DNA from: a virus
Length of the DNA stretch: 27,715 bases
Strand: one strand, 5' to 3'
IMG/VR virus record: IMGVR_UViG_3300002231_000345
Span: 2,510-30,224 of that record
Below, in pieces: positions 27,601-27,715 of the stretch. Each line of letters begins with the position of its first letter. Position 1 is the stretch's first letter. The translations under genes and the position numbers were made by a program. The notes beneath the pieces were generated by a model, which had not been told where the DNA came from, ran no database searches, and was given only the letters and a program-made list of their open reading frames with translations.

Positions 27601-27715
27601 CTGACAATCAGCAAGCAGTGCGTCTGGCGCATGCCGGGGCGGCCCCCTATAGGCAGTTGCTCAGTATAGGGAAGGACATACACGAGGGCGCCAAGAGCCG
27701 CTCAAAGCCCTTTGA
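18633..27715 (+). CDS. Giant virion-type protein (>3,027 residues, 3' incomplete) with a candidate RNA polymerase core
   Basis: From ATG 18633 (TAATG overlap; AAAGGTGA about 8 bases upstream) I read the frame to the window end without a stop, giving 3,027 whole codons. Residues 1-300 are Ala/Gly/Lys-rich. Hydrophobic, possibly amphipathic stretches occur near 469-495 (ALAFSGAMVEHGLEGALNLA) and 718-765 (GTAALIGWTTGG, SSMLLSAAFALQSGF), as in large phage ejection proteins. Residues about 800-2000 are mixed helical with charged coiled coils and no domain I recognise; residues about 1820-1880 look like a disordered linker. Residues about 2200-2830 hold motifs of a two-barrel RNA polymerase, described separately. 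The position after ejection and lysozyme-type genes fits a protein injected with DNA. N4 and crAss-like phages carry giant virion polymerases, but N4's belongs to a different (T7-like) family whose motifs I did not find here. It may also be a 'polyvalent' multi-domain protein. Confidence 0.85.
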   Translation, partial: MPGTLGQPLGAPAGTQDSQIQDYLMSVIESSGVSFNKDDLKKKLQEAYAAGVSRGELVPGKLTPEDMATALYSVNQAYGSIAMRQLQVDTTSTNMNGSVAPAAFANGIGRAGAAEFNPRRIALNATYRSDSGFGDTVKDAGLALAYHLVDSASLGLMGALGSVLKKTGVTDKNFWTETSFLADAKETHTKLGKLGALTGEGLGFLAPGAAGKLVKVAGKGLQAAAAAGKAVEAVKGAEEATKGGNALLRAAKSLRSMEAEAKIASDVNKLRSSARGAAGGVGTALSMTARSASYGAGTALKATGEVVSKTLSGPQYLLGLPVRGVRWARTVGNKAVTKAAVDVSKSVAKEAVAKGLIDGKDAVTIEKLVRKTAGSRGIKESILGGKMGVAPWKLVRGESQNITIDSMSIFRSKFFDKLVKEGIDKESASVLADKATAGLVEGAAEHAPKSLAEIGLSTGLNKGWGSRATALAFSGAMVEHGLEGALNLATFGSFRRFSDAMAYADVKRESWGELMSFAGRRAAGVIDDQGKDVTLPHNALLHDMAIGGIFHTGAGLKFLKVSGERSDAFGRAVSKYFRPTKGFAASLNGGMELAFKRIAVATGIDGLENMTYGEFIKTLEKRKIKGLPALVKAFVPNYEKLSDEKLRVLGLTALSAAEKTDPLAQAYLYKMGTSLETGINFNTIKADLISWLDTNAETQLRQYVGDSAAALRSDIFKGLGTAALIGWTTGGHNYWGKNILGKDNGYGSALDSSMLLSAAFALQSGFTGAWGGSFAKGVYDSARRSERNGERNYLINLPEFDDASDYTRNPLPAGLRKKVMPGLSDKEILRQRNMELLHAMGVPGARYMFADAKYMYGVINSPVQAAILKAKRRGKGAPKSDVTTRFLDDVGREKAKLDAKLDSPEVQAAIRDYNESVKNHGPASVDSIEPKEVAVAIGLLNRMNQLGLELPPSLQKLAEMSLHLRDTAQKRLEEESKVSGEDIDMSIARLMDSAVNDEELKQESILVTLAMREYMKSNNLVAPGDSPQVNADSIARLFFYEKNKGISIVKQASDAAAYEIATLLNIPQTDALRTITTKNISFEGDNTADHAQLQLSVNGIQNIVQATRGTSSVFEAGGVTIDLGTRAEFDKGNLNADTARIFDINLEEYRNAADPKTRDQEYLDLAWDLYQEKVKAFRDNMESTVSKFEDSLSGAGYGYFENAYLAANVIVRDMSYIKSNLVLSVSQHGDAVTADGQSWMDMETIQANLVKTGRYPLLIDSPLPNEPGIKYLPPINEKELVKSLGGGADAVKKVDFIKSLFGFIALDKSGNIVPINTYELADRIANNLGGKTKAGVSPVEITDKEQVAWIFKTQQLLDRDGNLFDGNMSDFLKKSGLLTGVTGMDRESFGAVSRMRMAGASPLTHRLHTLIESLGLIVSHNNRKIFIGPKRFAETSIIDKAGPELEAEGKDLGDFEGATRFADAAPDNPQLPDYIEVLKTYFGENRQAFDLIDALPKEARAILDNALIEMMDIGLVHSIDSAGLKSVEAEQGVAIFAPNKAGERELNALVDGIMLETEKYYEDIAANVSTVVDNLRNSFKSGKLKVASVKLENAVMLLERFAKTGDRRLYRKVAALLADAEIIKFKSKVTKGGKTVGLKTTRIKLKETWSAKKVVDAIEKLAVFGQDYNIARTAEPYEDYKANAERVRHQINELEEDLKDSPGRSTYGHIRSNLGLNKSQEEVFDAEAQRTVRAHTGSRDELITKMRTLLEQTVGDRKPAKGDKSGRDMIDELTDYDIQGIISHLSDIEEQTFVSLERYSHSGTIHPADGPDAIARNAEADGRPDINGKPTLGAEEAKATGKLGLEEASSATSKGDAPRPSAHAGSVEGDAVVRKEWKAPDAASRLSQTSGLPVVRISNMDSRRGMPRPLTASGEAVQKLQQAHWEGQKSGNTVTYVNLNRLGGVEHPTKARPDEYRGILVPVPGTGTIHNWLLPNVDTVEAFVKHLDTLRNAYEPLIGDSKDAADLIRFIGSKEDAEKADKNGAIINEDGEVERVVPVLAQVSHLLNKSISELRSNTEFLEAVDGAEEPFTNWERLVGATVFHSQVGDEGVRSYLAIGEKGSEALNPLIRRQLVFGRNGSYLDNESVNWALDRVADGENRRRRTETIDGEEKVTLRPYTEMEMNGHYTDSDGNTVLRILLIDNTEDTGLRSDSTLSADRLGVFQGDGDAGLRSAYMDGVVASNGIDPTEPVGAVKLGYIAQGFAGKSDTTYQPEFENIGASSGTAGYIAVDTTKYNFLGVKPAKFRIYGDDGISVETSNHAEVYRAEAAGKRVEVLNPEEAILHIKAKDIRFQMEVTPKVERATVTHSVSSYLGKDALEEFVARAGQKHGEIVNLFTSVLGGNSPMKARAARDMLLDLYDPEKLHPEDRSDMDVIVTYLKAHPLNSPYEIGGAKKVMQYLMSRIMETHGFRSVTKAGSKGAAVPGYHNATREGGMFISHADRSITVPLSDAVLTVYIDPMISGRRDETHARVHDLNKQSVGIDDINEHERSARPVTGKHDTGRNHWFHQLLRATETGEHSWFYSLLKETRRKINYKEEGLSKAEREIRERNHIRLRSATGIASHHAPLLRALALVGDVPFEGVRNKSGIGDKRGLGELAGDFVSHVMSGRAGKAQADGETLKKYVRHLKRGVNDADRAVIIEDIDRLIKHATDGSLRGSTEAGHIGLGGLMDIQNIAAGRRVRNDDEAGGVRFQTRGANYRKLFRDNAGDIVPGLENYDTFTSHGVLASAHRSPTQQPNDLMPIVVQGTLNREYGRQLIMNHRDVVMGEGDYDKDLFNYWFDNGPKMVSHLMGIRNIAGGTSEPGLKPLYPTVPIRNYNPLAAPQNISNRDDIRYARSMELAQKGRGMVIGARNVGLAYLRKGFRAEWMHNGHIYRLVPKYDKVDFGNKDLVRALGEISRLVQDHLDTKKGLIPEELLKIDHLMFVFDRLFKIEQEDFPGHVVSGGNVSDNQQAVRLAHAGAAPYRQLLSIGKDIHEGAKSRSKPF
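25200..27130 (+). other. Candidate two-barrel RNA polymerase catalytic core within the giant protein
   Basis: In order along the protein: GIDPTEPVGAVKLG (residues 2225-2238, with Lys2236 a possible first-barrel lysine), DIRFQMEV (2330-2337), HPLNSPYEIGGAKKV (from 2423), a basic-Gly GSKGAAV segment (2458-2464), HRSPTQ (2772-2777), PIVVQG shortly after, and GDYDKD with Asp2812, Asp2814 and Asp2816. A DxDxD triad following an R-x-PTQ element is what I would expect for the metal-binding second barrel of the crAss-like phage virion polymerase family, a variant of the multisubunit DFDGD motif. The segment between the two halves is long (about 290 residues from the ITVPLSD strand to HRSPTQ). A second first-barrel lysine is not evident, so activity is not assured. 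Confidence 0.55.

Noticed and set aside
18633-27715. N4-type (T7-like single-subunit) virion RNA polymerase
   Set aside because: I looked for the single-subunit motif B pattern (R-x3-K-x7-YG) and an HDE-like motif C in the giant protein and did not see them; the two-barrel motifs fit better.
1-27715. tRNA genes, CRISPR arrays, insertion sequences, integrase or attachment sites
   Set aside because: I saw no cloverleaf-like sequence, no spaced direct repeats and no transposase or recombinase motifs; the only tandem repeat is inside a coding gene.

Overview
This window is a 27.7 kb piece of the structural (late) region of a tailed double-stranded DNA bacteriophage. Every supported gene lies on the + strand. 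Genes are packed end to end, with ATGA, GTGA or TAATG stop/start overlaps at many junctions and strong Shine-Dalgarno (AGGAGG-like) sites. The only notable gap is 44 bases (9217-9260), which holds a hairpin; no stretch above 300 bases lacks a gene. A P22-type portal, several small connector/adaptor-like proteins, a nozzle-like protein and candidate ejection proteins, with no tail-tube, sheath or tape-measure gene in view, suggest a short-tailed (podovirus-like) phage. The host cannot be named; Sec-type signal peptides and a peptidoglycan-hydrolase-like domain point to a bacterium.

Layout. (1) 1-3038: the end of a fibronectin-III-like adhesion protein, a small exported beta-rich protein, and an exported clan GH-A glycoside hydrolase with a lectin-like N-terminal domain. 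(2) 3035-3319: a holin-like membrane protein. (3) 3333-9216: large terminase, portal, scaffold-like protein and major capsid protein. (4) 9226-9247: a 9-bp stem with a UUCG loop. (5) 9261-12003: four successive adaptor-like proteins, two of them clear paralogues. (6) 12000-14897: nozzle/stabilisation-like protein. (7) 14840-18633: a small coiled-coil protein and three probable internal virion proteins, the last ending in a lysozyme-like domain behind eight 8-residue repeats. (8) 18633 to the window end: one reading frame of more than 3,027 codons with no stop.

The most interesting item is in the giant protein. Its last ~650 visible residues carry a series of motifs (GIDP..AVKLG, DIRFQME, HPL..P..GGAKK, HRSPTQ, then D-Y-D-K-D) in the order I would expect for the two double-psi beta-barrels of two-barrel RNA polymerases, such as the virion polymerase of crAss-like phages. 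I infer a giant virion-packaged RNA polymerase fused to a long ejection-protein-like N-terminus. This rests on pattern recognition and needs a profile or structure search.

A second theme is single-base (+1) disruptions. The portal C-terminus (two), the scaffold-like gene (one) and the capsid gene (two) each read continuously only if one base is skipped at each site. The glycosidase has three such shifts that cancel out, hiding about 33 residues of wrong-frame sequence. Several sites are C or G runs, so assembly or sequencing error is the simplest explanation, and protein models for these genes should use the corrected frames given here.
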